Source of the DNA: Diploscapter coronatus
Lineage: Eukaryota > Nematoda > Chromadorea > Rhabditida > Rhabditidae
DNA: 64,000 nucleotides
Assembly: GCA_964036155.1 (NCBI GenBank)
Contig: OZ038423.1
Location: forward strand, 7,145,249 to 7,209,248
Direction of reading: 5' to 3'
Of this stretch, positions 47,001 to 60,353 are shown in pieces. The notes below the pieces were generated by a model. It was given only the letters and a program-made list of their open reading frames with translations. It made no database searches and was not told where the DNA came from. A program made the translations under genes and the position numbers. The number at the start of each line of letters is the position of its first letter. Within the stretch, counting starts at the first letter, position 1.

Positions 47001-49009
47001 TAATTGGTGATGGAGATAATGAAGGCCTTGCGAATGCGTTACAATGTGATCTTTCGTGGGCTTTTCCCATCATCATCTGTCTGCTTCTCTGCTCTCTCTT
47101 CATTTCCGCCCTGATTTGCATATTCTGATTTGGGTTCTCTTCAGGTACAAGTGATTGATTGCATCTGGTTGTCATCAAGAAGGGAGGAAATGACAGGGTG
47201 AGGTGCCCTAAGACAAGTAGCTAGCATCATACATGTAGAGAATCTATTCTCGTGATGACGCTGCGGTTCACTGGACTCTCACTCTGCCGTTTTTCCCTTT
47301 CTGCGTCTCTGCTCTCTCCTCATGTGTAATCATAATCAAACAGTCATAACATCTCATCATTTATCATATCATATCACTCTTCCTCGCCTTCCCTCTTATC
47401 TCCATCATCCGGCTATGTTTAGATTAAAAATATCTTCATCGTCTTCTTCGTCAAACGGAACGGTGTCCTCTTTCTTCTCCTCTCCAGCTTTAGAAAGACA
47501 TTTGTTTGCCGAAAATAAACATTGTGACTTTTAAAAGACTGCAGATACCTACCGTATCTTTTTTCGTGTTTCAAATGCAAACACTTTCTTTGATTGTTGT
47601 TTCGAAATTGAGATGATAGTGTCGATGAAATGTTGAATCTGGTGATCTTTCGGGGTTTTTGTGGAATCTTCAGATATGTTCCTTTTGAGAGACTCCGCCT
47701 TCAACGGAATGTTCAAAAGAGGGAAGGCAGGGTTTTCCCTCCATCAAACCTTCGAATTCGCAATTGCTGTCTCATAAAACACCTCGACTACTCGTCACCT
47801 CCCACCTATCATTTATCATATCATCGTTCACCTTCCATCAATTCAAATTCACAATTTGTTTTCCTTCTCGCTCACTCTTCATCAAGTAATTCATCAAGGC
47901 TTCCCATTGCATGTCCTTTGCAGTACTCGTATTTTTCAGTAGTTTGATAATGCAGCAAAAACTCTGCGTCTTTGGCAGGTTACTGTAATGAAGTATAGAA
48001 AAACTGTCAGTTCTCTTGTCACTCTTCCCTCTGTTGTCCGATTGTCATGTCGGTGGCCGCTGCCCTGCCCTGCCCTGCAATTCATACATCTTTAGTCATT
48101 CTGTCAAAATCATTCCATGTATCTCGTTTTCATTTCCGCTAATTTCTCATTTTTCAAGATTATTGTCACGTTTTCCTAGATCTCCCGCTCTTCAAAATCC
48201 GCTCTACTTTTCTCTCCTTCGCTCTTCTCATTTTCCATTTTAATGTACAGCAAAAACAGCCACCATTTTGCAAGTTTCATCGTCAACTTATCAGTTATTC
48301 CTTTGCTTCTCACTCGTTCAGCTGGTGATAACAACAATTATCAGCCCAAGCAGCCAATTATACGTCTATTTGGGTCAATTTCGATTTTCTTATCGATTCA
48401 GAGATCAGTCATTAAGTGTGTAAATTATTGCAGTTACATCTTACTTGGAGGTACCTGAAATGAAATTGACAATCTCAAAATGCACTCAGAGAAATGACTT
48501 AAAAGTGGCATAACTCTTTGGCAGTGAGGCTATGACATGAGAATGTGAAGAGAATATTGGATGGTAAAAAAGTTATTATGTTTTGATAAGGAAATATTTT
48601 GTCATATTAGTTATTTGACTTATTGTCAAAATTCATTTTTCGAGTTACATTCGAGAGTAATTTTGGAACTTTGATATGAAAGTAATCATAACGTCACCAT
48701 TTTATAACGATTGTCTGAACGAATAATGCTCAAAGTTGTTTTCTTTCTTTCTGCACTCTTGATGATCCGATCTTCGTAAATCAAATATGACATTATTTTC
48801 ATATCTCCACATCGATTTCCCCGATATCTCACTAATCTCTCATATCTTTTCCTTTCCTCTCCTTCCCTGATAATTGCCCAAACATCCCGTCAACTAATCA
48901 TTCAAATGACAGTCAGGTTCACTCTTCACTCCTCTCTTTCACTTTTTCTGTTTGCATCGTTCATTTTGATGACGCGAACGGTTGATTTGCTAGAAAATTT
49001 CATCGAAAA
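44054..49009. other. Large gap without a firm gene
   Basis: Contains the presumed promoters of the zinc-finger gene (left) and MFS gene (right). 44060-46900 is AT-rich and shows nothing. 46990-48250 contains acidic open segments on the minus strand that may be exons of an unrecognised small gene (see findings). Confidence 0.4.
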
Positions 49010-52000
49010 ATGAATAGAAATTTCAGGAGAAGCAGAATGTCGACTAGGGAAGAAAGTGACAAGCAGAGAGGGGATAACATGAAGGAGCATGGAGGGAAGA
49101 CAAACATGGAAGTGAAAGTGCACAAACAAGAGCAGAAAAAGGATGATGAGATCGAAAAAGTCGAATTCAGTCTGGGATCAAACAGTCATATCGGTAGGAA
49201 TATAGAGAAACTATTGAACAACCATACTGTTTATCGCTTACAACAATATCAATGCTTGATCTTCATGGCTTAATTAACGTTTCCATGCCTTTTCGTGAAG
49301 ATCAGCTTTTATTGAATAAAATGATAGTTGAGTACTGTAGTAGACAGCAGTTTATCAGTTTCGTTTCTAGTTTGATCAAGAACGCATTCTTCATATGATG
49401 CCCATTGATCATTTTATTTGTATCAATTTGAGATTTCCTCTGATCAGAGGGGAAATACCTTTATTTACCTGTTAATGAAAAACTCGAGTTTAGCTCACTC
49501 GAAACGACCTTCGGACGCGAGCGACGATGAGCCATCGGAACGGTCCTGGACTCGTTATGCCATTCTGAGCTGTTCGATCATCTGCCTGTCCTCGCTCATG
49601 GCCAACATCGTCTGCTTCAACTTCACAGTGCTCTGCATGCCTGCCACTTATGAATCCCTGTCTCTGAATCACGTGAGTGAAAAGTTTCTGATCTTTCCAC
49701 GTCACGTCCATCGACCATTCAATCGCAAGCGACCTGCATCGCTTATCAAATCATAATTTGTGGAATATTTTGATCGTAGTAATAGTTGATAGCTGAAGAA
49801 CGAAACCTGAACCCTCACATCTCAAAGTTGTGTCATCGAAAAGTTTTATCGCTAGAAAGGACGAAGACTGATTTCCGGTGTGATGTTAGAGATAGACATT
49901 TTTGCAAACAACACAGTTTGATTTGTACAAAAAATCAATTAGCGTGAAAATATATACAGAAATGATTGAAAAAACAGCATCTGGCATAAAATCGGCTTCT
50001 TATCAGGGATGTGCGAAATTTGAATTTTGCAAAATTCAGAATCAGAATCATTTCGAGGTCCAAAAACCCCGGAATAATCGAAATTTTGCACACCCTCGCT
50101 TCTTATGAATGCGTTGATCTTCATTGAATGTAATTTCAGACCCAATATACCGGCTACAACAAAAATGACCGTACTCTTCTGTTCTCAGCAGTCGCAGTTG
50201 GTGCTCTGTTCGCTGTCGTGCCTGTTTCTTTGCTCATTTCCAAGTATGGAAGCCGAAAGGTACTTCAATAGATCTACCGTTCTGTCAATAATCTCAATAT
50301 CCTCAGGTCTTCTTCATGTCTGGAATGGTCTCGAGCTTCGCAACTGCAGTTATTCCATTCGTTTCCCCCTACAGTCTCAACATGTTCCTCGCACTTCGGT
50401 TCATTCAGGTAATTTTTGCGATAAATTTGGTTTGATCATTGTGGCGACCATTTTTAAGTCGAATTTTCGACAAAAATTGTAGCTCTGTGGTCAGGGCTTA
50501 AAGTCTGAGACACGGACATGACGTGCTCATGACTGTGTCTAGGCGATACACTGATTCCATGTTCGTATCCGTGTCTAAAATGCCCGAAACTTCTAATCCT
50601 GCTATAGATCTAGAATTTTTAGATCTGCATAAGATGAAATAACTAGATTACCTGGATTTCACTTCAATACCTATTCAGAGTTTCATATAGATATTATGTC
50701 TATGCTATTATAAAATTATTTTTCTAAACAAATATTTAAAAATTCCTTTCTTCCAGGGAATTGCATTCGCCAGTTGCCTGCCCACTGTAGGAGCTATCAC
50801 AGCTTCATGGGCATCTCTTCGTCAGCACGGTCTCTTCATGGCCTGTTTGACCACATTCGGACAATTGTCTTCTGTATTCTCGATGCCAGTTTCGGGAGAG
50901 GTAAATTTAGTGTTCACTTGTGAAAAGAAAATATTCAAATTTTCAGCTCTGCACTTCATCTCTCGGTTGGGAATCAGTCTATTATCTCCATGCTGTCGTC
51001 TGCTTTATCTCCTTCATTGGATGGGTAAGTTCATCAGTTACTAGAAAAGTAGTGAAGAATAAGTTTAGGTCTTCCTGTACACCGATTTGCCAGAATATCA
51101 TCCAATGGTTTCCAAGACCGAATTACTTGAAATAACAGCCGGAAAGAGTCTGGAAGCCACGTCGAAAGATGCTCAACCCATTCCGTATCTGAAGATCCTC
51201 CTCACTCCCTCGATTTGGGGCGTCTGGATTGGAGGGCTTGGAGACTTCGTCGCTGTCAATCTCATCCACACCTTTTCTCCTCTCTACATCAGAACGATTC
51301 TGCAATACTCTGTTCATCACACTGGATTCGCAGCAGCCTTGCCTGTTCTCATCCAATTCATGGTCAAGGTAACTTTTAATCTGTCGAAATAACATTTTCG
51401 ACTACAATCGGAAGTAAACTTATTTCTTCTAGATCTTCGCTGGGCATAGCAGTGACTCCATTAGAAGTGTGTCAGAGACAACCAAGCTTCGTCTGTACAA
51501 CACGTTAGCTCTTGGTGCCAGTGGAGCTTTCCTCTGTGCTTGTGCCTTCGTTCAACGAGGTTTTCTAAACTTGCTTGCTCAACCTGACTTATGTTTTGCA
51601 TTTAGGACAAGGCACCTTGGGTCTGACTTTGATTACGCTCGCCACAGCCATGTTTGGATTCAATGGAGGTGGTTTCAACAAGGTAAAAAGCTATGACACA
51701 GTAGAAAATATCGTAAATCATCAATTCTAGTGTGCTACCCTTGTTTCGAGACAGCATTCGCACTTCGTGATGGCAACAATTCAATTCATTATGTGTCTTT
51801 CTATGCTCATCTCACCAGTCTTGGTAAATTCAATTATTTATTATTATTATTTCTAAATTCTCTATATGAGCACCATCGATATTTGAAAATATGAGGGTAC
51901 GAATTTGATTTTTTTAAATTAACATTTTAGGTAAACTTTCTTCTTCCCACCGGAGCAGTATCTGAATGGCGTCTTGTGTTCATCTCTCATGCTGTACTTC

Positions 52001-52119
52001 TTGTGCTTTGCAATATAGTGTTTTGCTTGTTCGCTACAGCCAAACCAGCATCATGGACCGATTCCACAATTACTCACTTCTCACGAAAGAATACCCCTAT
52101 ATTCTTCGCTAAAGTATAA
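49010..52119 (+). CDS. Major facilitator superfamily transporter
   Basis: 11 exons, 530 aa: 49010-49193, 49494-49672, 50140-50259, 50307-50408, 50757-50900, 50947-51024, 51069-51368, 51433-51559, 51606-51682, 51731-51823, 51931-52119; in phase throughout. A charged 75-residue cytoplasmic N-terminus (KQEQKKDDEIEKVEFSLG) precedes TM1 (YAILSCSIICLSSLMANI), which runs into FNFTV, a motif of the nematode SLC17-like branch. The family loop 2-3 motif is seen as SLLISKYGSRKV. TM4-5 region ALRFIQGIAFASCLPTVGAI. The central loop carries DLPEYHPMVSKTELLEI, then the second half starts LLTPSIWGVWIGGLGDF. About 12 membrane segments. SLC17 members carry anions (phosphate, organic anions, glutamate); the substrate here is unknown. 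The large first intron may hide an alternative start. Confidence 0.92.
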
Positions 52120-54138
52120 GTAAAATTGCAATAATAATGATAAACAAAGAGAAATCATTCAATTTACTTCTTGTATCATTGGAAATTCGGATATACTCAT
52201 GTTTCATTCTATTTGTCGAGGTTTTGTCTATGCTGAAATTGTTTTAATTTTAAATTTATGAAATCATAGACAGATTCTAAAAATTACGGTTTTCTTAGGA
52301 TATTTGAAATTAGTGTTAACAGGTTATTTCCGTATATAAGAAAGGGGTAAATATCAAATCAAATCATTCGGAATCATTGCAAAAATCATGACCCCACATT
52401 TACAAGTCTTTCTACTCATATTTCCTCAGCTTTATCATTCCCATTTCTCCCCAAAGTTGTCACATCATTTCTCATTTTGTCTGCTTCTGTGGTAGCGGTC
52501 CGATCTCACGTAACAATTCAGTTATTTGTTTGTAGTTTCGAGATTCGATAATAAAATTTATTAATATTCTATGAAAGTTGAAGTAGAAGAATAAGTTGTT
52601 AATGGTAAATGGATACATCAAACAGCTGAAATAAGTGTGAGGAGCACAAGTAGAACCAAATTGAATTAGTGACCGGCAATCGAAATAAGGTAATCTGGAA
52701 TAAGGAAAATGGATAACAAATGCCTGAAGTATGAATCCAACAGACATTTCAATTCAACATAACCAAATTCATAAGGAAGATTTGAAGAAAACGATAATTA
52801 TTGCAAATCATATTAAATCTGTTCGTCTTTATGTGGCCTTTAAAAATATGGATACTTTCATCTAAAGAACTTAGCAAATCCATAAGTATTTTTGAAAATG
52901 TAAGAAATTCATGAATCTAGAAAACTAGACCAGCTACAAAGAAAAGAACGAAATAAAACGGATGAATCACAGAATCTGGTTACCGTAAAGTCTAATAAGA
53001 CCTAGCTTTATGCAGATTATTACGGTTTTGCGTAGTACGGGTTGTTAAATATTTGGAGCATAAAGTTTGGGTCGACAATTGAAATTTGTTAAGCTTTCGT
53101 TAGTTCATTTTTCTAAATTCATTCTTTAAAGTTTTGAGCTTTGCCGAAAACATCGGATTAAAATAACTTTGAGATTTATCCCTCGATATGCATATGAAAA
53201 TCAATTAATCTTATATTTCAACGAAAGTTTGCTACTCTAAAATTTTCCTCGTTACTGCATGACATTGGTTTATGGCTTTCATAAATTTAAAGAGCGCAAA
53301 TGCTCAAATTTGAATATGCAGAAATTGCATTTTTTCCATAAACCAATTTTTTGAACCGGATCCCTAAAAAAACTGAAATATTGATGAAATTTCAAAGCTG
53401 ATTTTTTAGAAAAGTTTAAGCTCGACAAAAGTCCCCGTTGGGCCGACTCGGGAAAATCAAATATCATGTTTTTGGAGTTTAAAGAAAACAGAAATTGTCT
53501 AAAAACCGATCTCTCGAAGTGGCAAAGTTTTCCTCTTTAAACGTAAAATTAACAAGTGTCAAATGCAGTTTTGCATTTTCTCATTTGCAAAATCAGTTCA
53601 TGGCCATGTCTAAGACTCACCGCCGGCAGAGATACGATTCATCTTTGAAATGACTGCGAACTTTGAGAGAAAAATTATCGAATTTTTATCCAAATAAATA
53701 AAAATTCTAATTTTCATTGACGTATAATCTAGAACATTAGGAAGGGCAGTATCGACTTAATTAGAGTGTTTGGACTGATACAAATCGGAAATTTCTTTTT
53801 GCCTAGAGTATTAAAGTATCAGACAACATTTCTGTATGCTTTAAATACCAAAAGCACCCAATTTAATAAACCCATTTGCGCTCTCTACACAACTTTATAT
53901 AACTACGATATTTAGACTTTACGGTAATTACTCTTGCATTTTGAATGCCCTTTGTTAAATGCATCTTATTTAGAATCGTTGACATAGGGCAACGACTTGA
54001 TAATAACTGTAGGGAAAAGTCGCAGATCAACTCTTTTCAATAGCAACTTTGAGCAAATAATTGTTCGTTACTCGTTGAATTCAGATACAAAGGCCTCTGA
54101 TAAACTGACGATAAGGCGATCATGTCCATCTCTTTCCA
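52120..54138. other. Intergenic between MFS transporter and FAM76
   Basis: Two genes end here (convergent 3' ends). It holds a candidate inverted-repeat element (52980-53927). No coding exon recognised. Confidence 0.5.
52980..53927. mobile_element. Candidate DNA transposon remnant with 16-bp inverted repeats
   Basis: ttaccgtaaagtctaa at 52980 and its exact complement at 53912-53927 bound a 948-bp AT-rich segment without coding potential. No target-site duplication is clear; a chance match is possible. Confidence 0.4.
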
Positions 54139-55495
54139 CTACTTTTTCTCTTTCTGCAAAATTATTACTTACGAAAATGAACAAATAGAACAGAAAACTT
54201 ACAAGTTTCATCTGCCTGTACTTCTCGTGAACAGCATTGACGGCTTCTTCCTTCTCCTTCATCATTTGACTTATCTTCTCTCGAAATTTCTTTTCTTTAT
54301 CCATTAACTCCGCGTTCAAAGCGGCAATCTAAAGTCAGAAAGTCACTCTTATTTCAGATTCGCTAAATCTGTAACAAGTAATAAACAGAACCATATCATG
54401 ATTCCTTCCTACTTTTGCAATTTAAGCTAAAGTCTCATTTGATATTCAGCACATAGAATATTCCGACCTTCTTGTCTCGATTTAACAGTTCAGAATCCTT
54501 CTGTGTGACCGTCGCCTGCATTCGTGCTATTTGATCTCTCAACTGCTGCACAACAAGAACATTCTCTCCTGCTTCTGCCAGAGGATCGCTCTTTGATACT
54601 TTGTTATTCGTCTCATCCTTAAGCCAAAATAATAACTTTAAACAATGATTATCATCGAGATTGAATATATCAAATAAGACGAATTTAGAGATGTAGAAAG
54701 ATCCATATTCAATCTGGCTTTGAGTAGCGCACCATTCTAGTGAAAAAGTTCTTCTCACTGTTAGATCAAATGGTATTCTTTCTTGTAACATTTTGTTGTT
54801 AAATATAACCAAACTCAATATTGATATTCTAATGCTAGTTATAACTGGGCCAGAAGCCATATTCTTCAATAAATCGAATAACACCGACCTTCTCATCGTG
54901 CTTTCTCTTGTGACCGTGTTTGTCTTTGTCAGTAACAACAACAGACGAGGATGCCTTCTCAGATGAAGACACCACGACTCCAGCCATCACTTTCATCTTG
55001 TGTTGACGTGCATTCATAATGCACAGACGACATAATGTTGGCTTTCCCTAATACACTATTGAAAGAAAGTAATTTCGTAACTAATCCCCACCTTATTCTT
55101 CGAGTCCTTGACAAACGCAGATTTCAACTTGCAACTCGCACAGGCAACAGGATCACCGAACTTGCGCTGAGAATGCGAACAGTACACGCATCTGAAAAAC
55201 AAAAATTTGAGGAAAAATATCGAAAATCGTTAGTTACGCAAGTTTGGGAATTTATTTAAACTCTTTTCGGAAATCTTACTTGTCCTCATGAAAAGCAGCA
55301 TGAATCTGGCAGAACTTGCAGATCGTCGGTTTGCCATATTTAGCTTCATTCTTCTTGCACTTGTCACATTGTGGAGATTTTTGACTAAACATGAAAAAAT
55401 CGTCGAATAATTCTAGTTTTGGCAGAAAAATGAACTAACTTGTCAAACAGGTCGGATCTGCAATTCACACATCGCTTCACTATTGGTGTTGCCAT
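54139..55495 (-). CDS. fam76: FAM76-family protein
   Basis: Seven exons, 234 aa: 55495-55440, 55384-55280, 55191-55092, 55041-54889, 54617-54468, 54328-54203, 54153-54139 (KEKK then stop). The ATG directly follows tttcag, a likely spliced-leader acceptor. The N-terminal half is the FAM76 cysteine array, paired CxxC units: KRCVNCRSD, CDKCKKNEAKYGKP, CKFCQIHAAFHEDK, CVYCSHSQRKFGDP, CASCKLKSAF, CRLCIMNARQH. It resembles the vertebrate order, though the first vertebrate unit appears to be missing. The C-terminal half is a charged coiled coil (VVQQLRDQIARMQATVTQKD, KKFREKISQMMKEKEEA). The vertebrate protein is nuclear-speckle associated and its function is unclear. It is divergent with OSTC at 243 bp. 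Confidence 0.9.
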
Positions 55496-55738
55496 CTGAA
55501 ATTCGAATGATAGCTGATAAAATAAACTCTAAATCAGCGATAAAACTATTTAAAAAAAGAGCAAAGCGATTCGAAATTTGGCAGTGCAGTGGTTGATATG
55601 AAAGATGGGCGGAGTTTTGTATTGCAAAGTGTCTGTGTCGCTGCAAATTGATTTTTCATTGTTCATTCGTTGTCGACGTTTCATTTTTGAATTTGCTTCG
55701 GCTGATTTTTTTGAAGTTTTATTTCGAAGTTTCCGAAA
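55496..55738. promoter_or_regulatory. Bidirectional promoter, FAM76 / OSTC
   Basis: Only 243 bp separate the two divergent start codons, so both promoters must share this interval. No TATA box is convincing. Confidence 0.6.
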
Positions 55739-56820
55739 ATGGAGTCACTTCTGAATGGTGTATTTCGAATGACACTCATCGATCCACCCAACATTCGAAT
55801 CGGCAAACCAAAATGGCTCGAGGTATGGCTTTGCTTAATTTTTGAGAAAAGATCATGTTTAGAAGTGCGAATATCATCTTTGCAAACTATTTTTTTAATT
55901 TGTAGAAAAATGTTGCTAAAATGTTCACATTGAAAGTGGAATGTGATTCAGGCTTCACGAAAGAAGGATTGCTTCTTCTTCGAATGTTCAAGCCAGCTTA
56001 GTTTTTCCTCTGCCAAAATACACTTATTTACTTTTTGCAAAGATGATAGAAAACGATGATGAACACTTTATTTGATTTGTTCAGCTTCCATCCGCAATGT
56101 CAGTGTTCGTCTTCATTGTAGGCACATATTTCCTCGTCACTGCAGGAATTATCTACGACGTTATCAATGAGCCGCCCAGCATCGGTATTTTGTAGCATAC
56201 AATTTTCAAATTCATTCTTATTTTCTAGGTTCGACATTCGACGAACGCGGGCATCAGCGTCCAACAGCCATTCTGGTTGGACGAGTCAACGGACAGTACA
56301 TCATGGAGGGACTCGCTGCTGCATTCATGTTCGTTCTCGGAGGTACGATTCTGCTAGCTTCTTAAAATAACTTATCCAAGCATTGTTTCATTTTCTTGAA
56401 TTTTACTCCATTTGAATGCGTCTCTTGTCTCTTCATACGTAACAGTCGAAAATTTTGGACGCAAGTGTCTATCCAAATATTTCAAGTGAATACTTTTTTC
56501 ACGCGCTGTTTTCTCTCATTTCTGCTACACAAATTCGCGTTTCTTTATCTGGAAGGAAGTACTTGGAACCGGAAATTTCGTCTCTGAAATTTTCATTCTG
56601 TCTTTCTCAAAACGTGTTCAATTAATTTTCTGAAAAGTTCAAATACCAACCAGTCCGATTTTCAGGAATCGGATTCATAATTTTGGACAAATGCAACTCC
56701 AAGCACCTGCAGCGTTTGCATCGTCTCATCCTATTCGGACTCGGTTTCGGCTGCGTTCTCATCGGATTTTTCGCTACAAAATTTTTCATGTCTATAAAAA
56801 TGCCAGGCTACGGACAGTAA
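55739..56820 (+). CDS. OSTC: Oligosaccharyltransferase complex subunit OSTC (DC2)
   Basis: Small membrane subunit that links the STT3A-type oligosaccharyltransferase to the SEC61 translocon for co-translational N-glycosylation. Four exons, 55739-55822, 56085-56184, 56229-56342, 56666-56820; 150 aa, against 149 in human. Family landmarks: [19 protein letters not shown] at TM1, GGIIYDVI-like [36 protein letters not shown], a TM2 ([18 protein letters not shown]), and the final KMPGYGQ. All phases agree; intact. PolyA signal near 56975. Confidence 0.96.
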
Positions 56821-57221
56821 TCGTTTTCTAGTTATTTATTCTTCGTTACCACCTTTGTTTTTATTCGATAGTGCTTTAATTAGCGGCTTAAAACTGCCTG
56901 GATTATTCTCAAGTTATTGTCGTGATATGTACAGGGAATTTCTAAAATTAAGTTATGGGTCTCGAAAGTTCCAAAAATAAATATTTTATGAGAATGTTGA
57001 TTTCATTTGAAAATTGAAGAATTCAGTTTAAATCTAAAAAATATCCCTGCATTTTATCGAGTTTTGTCATATTTTTGATGTGATTTCCTGATAAGACCGT
57101 GTTTTTCGTTCCTTTCCTCTTTTCCCCTGTCTGGTCGTCCTTGTGTTTATCGATCTCGATCTCTTTCTTGTCTTATTCTTATTCTCCGATCTGTCTTCTT
57201 CTTCTATATTTCTAATTCCAA

Positions 57222-60200
57222 ATGGACTCAGACTCAGATCCACCCGGAATGTGTGATATCGGTCTGCTCGTTCTGACAGCGAGAAACTCCACAAAAATTA
57301 CGCAGCTCCTCTCTCACGCTGCAAAGGCTGTCAATTCACGACTCTACATACGGTGGGTATTTTACTCGAAATGAATTCAAAAAATAATTGGCAAAAATTA
57401 CTTTGAAGAAGTATGAAATATTCTTGAAATTTTTGAATTGCAAAATCTGATTAAATCATGCTCCATAAATTTCAATCACGTACTATAGATAAGACCCTAT
57501 CAGAAAACAAAACATTTCATAAACTGCAATTCTCACAAGGGAAGTTCCTATATAGCAACTCACAGATATTGATATAGTTTCTCTCGTAGGGGTATTTGTG
57601 ATCACTTTTATCACATCAAGAAATGCCTAATCGCACTCATAATCCTGGAATTTTGAGTTTAGCCTAATTTCTTCCGTTGTATTTCAAATTTGAATACATA
57701 ATTTCACAATTAAAACAACAGTCTATTTCCCATACAGAATACGAGTGAAAAGTACAAGACTTAGAGTGCGATTAGACACTCTTTGACTTCAGAATCGTGA
57801 TCAACTTCATCGAAAACTCCTATTTGACAAGTTACATCAAGACCTGTGCGTTCCCAGTAGAAACTATTCTTGTCAATCGAAGCATTTTTTCCTTTTAATT
57901 CTAGAGTAGAATCTCCCGAATTGGACAATCTGCTTCCATCGATTTACCTCCAGTCCTCCCAATTCTGCCCTCAACTGGATGTGCGTGTTCTGCTCGGTCG
58001 AAGACTGCCCCAGTCGTTCACTCTGATTGGAGATGAACAGCCCTCGGAAGTGGAGGTCGTCAAGCCCAAGTACAGGAAGGTCGTACTGGGGGGCACTTTC
58101 GACAGGCTCCACAATGGACATAAGGTTTCATTTTGCATTTTTATTAGTAAAAATAGATATACAATATTTCTTGAAGGTCCTTCTCTCGAAAGCAGCCTTG
58201 CTGGCGAGTGAAAACGTGACCTGTGGAGTGACAGACAAGCAGATGATTGCCAGTGAGTGAATTTCGTTTTCAATTCTAAACATTAGTGAAAGCCAATTTT
58301 AACTAATTTAAATCTCGATTTGTCAAAACGGCTTCTTGCGTAATTTACCAGAAAAAATCATCACAACCAATTTGTGAAATTTATCAATTTTCGAGGTTGG
58401 AGTGTAAAGAAAACAAACAAGTATGACAAACTTTACAAATGGTAGCGGCGGTCTTCTAGCGAATTATACAGAGATCTTTCAACATTTAATATCCTCCTCA
58501 CCCTAGATTATTTTCTTTTTATATTTCATGGGAAATGTCCTCTTTAGAAAAATCGCTCTATGAATTGATCGAACCGGTTGAAAAGCGCATTGCCTGCGTG
58601 GAAGAATTCGTTGCTGACGTTTCTGACAATGTCGTGAGTTTATAAAACTCGTCATTTCTGAAATTCTTCGATTTGAGAGATGTTTCGCCGAGCCAATCAC
58701 AGACCCATTTGGACCATCGATTCGAATTCCCGATTTAGAAGCCATCATTGTGAGCAGAGAGACCGAGAAGGGTGGTCAGGCAGTCAATCAAAAAAGAAAG
58801 GTTAGTGATTTTGATTGAATTGTGATAGAAAGACAACCGAATTAGAAGAATTCCTGAAAATTTCAATAGATATATCGTTTCTAGATCATATATTGAAGAA
58901 AGGGCTGTAGAATTTTTGCTACCTTCTCATGAAAAAGTGATTTTATAGGAACGTGGCATGTCAATATTGGAAATGCACGTGATCGACCTGTTGGAAGCGG
59001 ACGATTCGATTCTGAAAGAGACCAAGATTAGTTCCTCGAGCAGAAGGCGCGAAGCTCTGGGAAACCTGCTCAAACAGCCCACTCCCCATCCGGAAAGACC
59101 ATATTTCCCATATATCATTGGACTCACTGGGGGGATCGCATCAGGAAAGAGCAATATCGCTAAATACCTCATGGAGGAGGCCGATTTTGAGGTTAGTGGA
59201 ATTTTGGAAAAGATTTTCTGAGAATTTGTAAATTCAAAGCTAGGATGTTCGAAATCGATACTAAAATTTTCAAAGGTTCAACGTATCTGATCCAAGAAAT
59301 GAGTTTTTAGAACAAATCATATTTTGGTTTTAGGTGATTGACTGTGATAAAGTGGCGCACACCTGCTACGAGAGAGGCAGCGAATTGACACAGAAAATCG
59401 GCGAGAAATTCCCTGGAGTCGTGACTGATGGACTCGTCGACAGGAAGGCACTCGGCAGCATCGTTTTCGCTGATAAAGTTAGCAATTTGTTATTTTTTAC
59501 ACAAACTTAATATTTTAGGCAAAGTTAGACGAACTTTCGTGGTTGATTTGGCCGATTGTGCTCGAAAAGGTCAAAGCGATCATCGAGAAAACTGACAAGA
59601 AATATGTCGGTGAGAATTGTTTATATTAGTGCTAAAAGATTACCGAAATTCAAAAGATATGTATTCTGAACTTGTATAATTTTTAATGCAAATAGTTTTA
59701 AATTGCTTCAAAGTGGTTATTCAATCCAGAATGCTTAATTTTGCAGAGGTTTTTATGAATAAAGAAACACGCAATAGGAGAAAATTGTTAAGATTAAGAA
59801 ATTGCAGCAATCGAAGCGGCAGCGATAGTGGAGGCCAAATGGCAGGGCTTTATGAACGAATTGTGGACGGTGTTTGTGCCTGCAGAGGAGACGCTCAGGC
59901 GGATCAAGGAACGGGATGGGCTAGACGAGGAACAGGTTCGTAAATGAAATAAAAAAGTGCCTTAACATTGATTGATTTTATGCGAATGCAATCATTTTCT
60001 TATATCTTATCATTTCGAACAAAACTATGACATCATCATAGTTTAAAAGAATTCATTTTCGATAGAACAAGCATCAAGAACACTTATCTATCAACGTTCT
60101 TCTTATCGTATGATTTCTCGATTTTGGTTGATGAAACTGCGCATATAATTAATGCATTTGATAATTTTTAAAAATATTTCAGGCCCAAAATCGCATCCAA

Positions 60201-60353
60201 TCTCAACTGACAAACAAGGACCGAATCGACGAAAGCCACGTGGTATTTTGCTCTCTGTGGGACTATTCGATCACCCGCGCACAGGTCACGAAAGCCATCA
60301 AATTGCTCAAACAGAGAACTGATTCGGTACATCAAAATAACGGAAAGTCATAA
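57222..60353 (+). CDS. COASY: Bifunctional coenzyme A synthase (PPAT-DPCK)
   Basis: Last two steps of CoA biosynthesis: 4'-phosphopantetheine adenylyltransferase and dephospho-CoA kinase. Ten exons, 470 aa: 57222-57352, 57905-58124, 58177-58252, 58548-58633, 58678-58800, 58949-59191, 59334-59477, 59519-59609, 59808-59935, 60183-60353. PPAT domain: [20 protein letters not shown] nucleotide-binding motif, [39 protein letters not shown]. The junction motif [12 protein letters not shown] follows. DPCK domain: P-loop [57 protein letters not shown]. The protein is shorter at the N-terminus than the 564-aa human form. The 58177 exon uses a weak acceptor (ttgaag). Intact. Confidence 0.95.
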
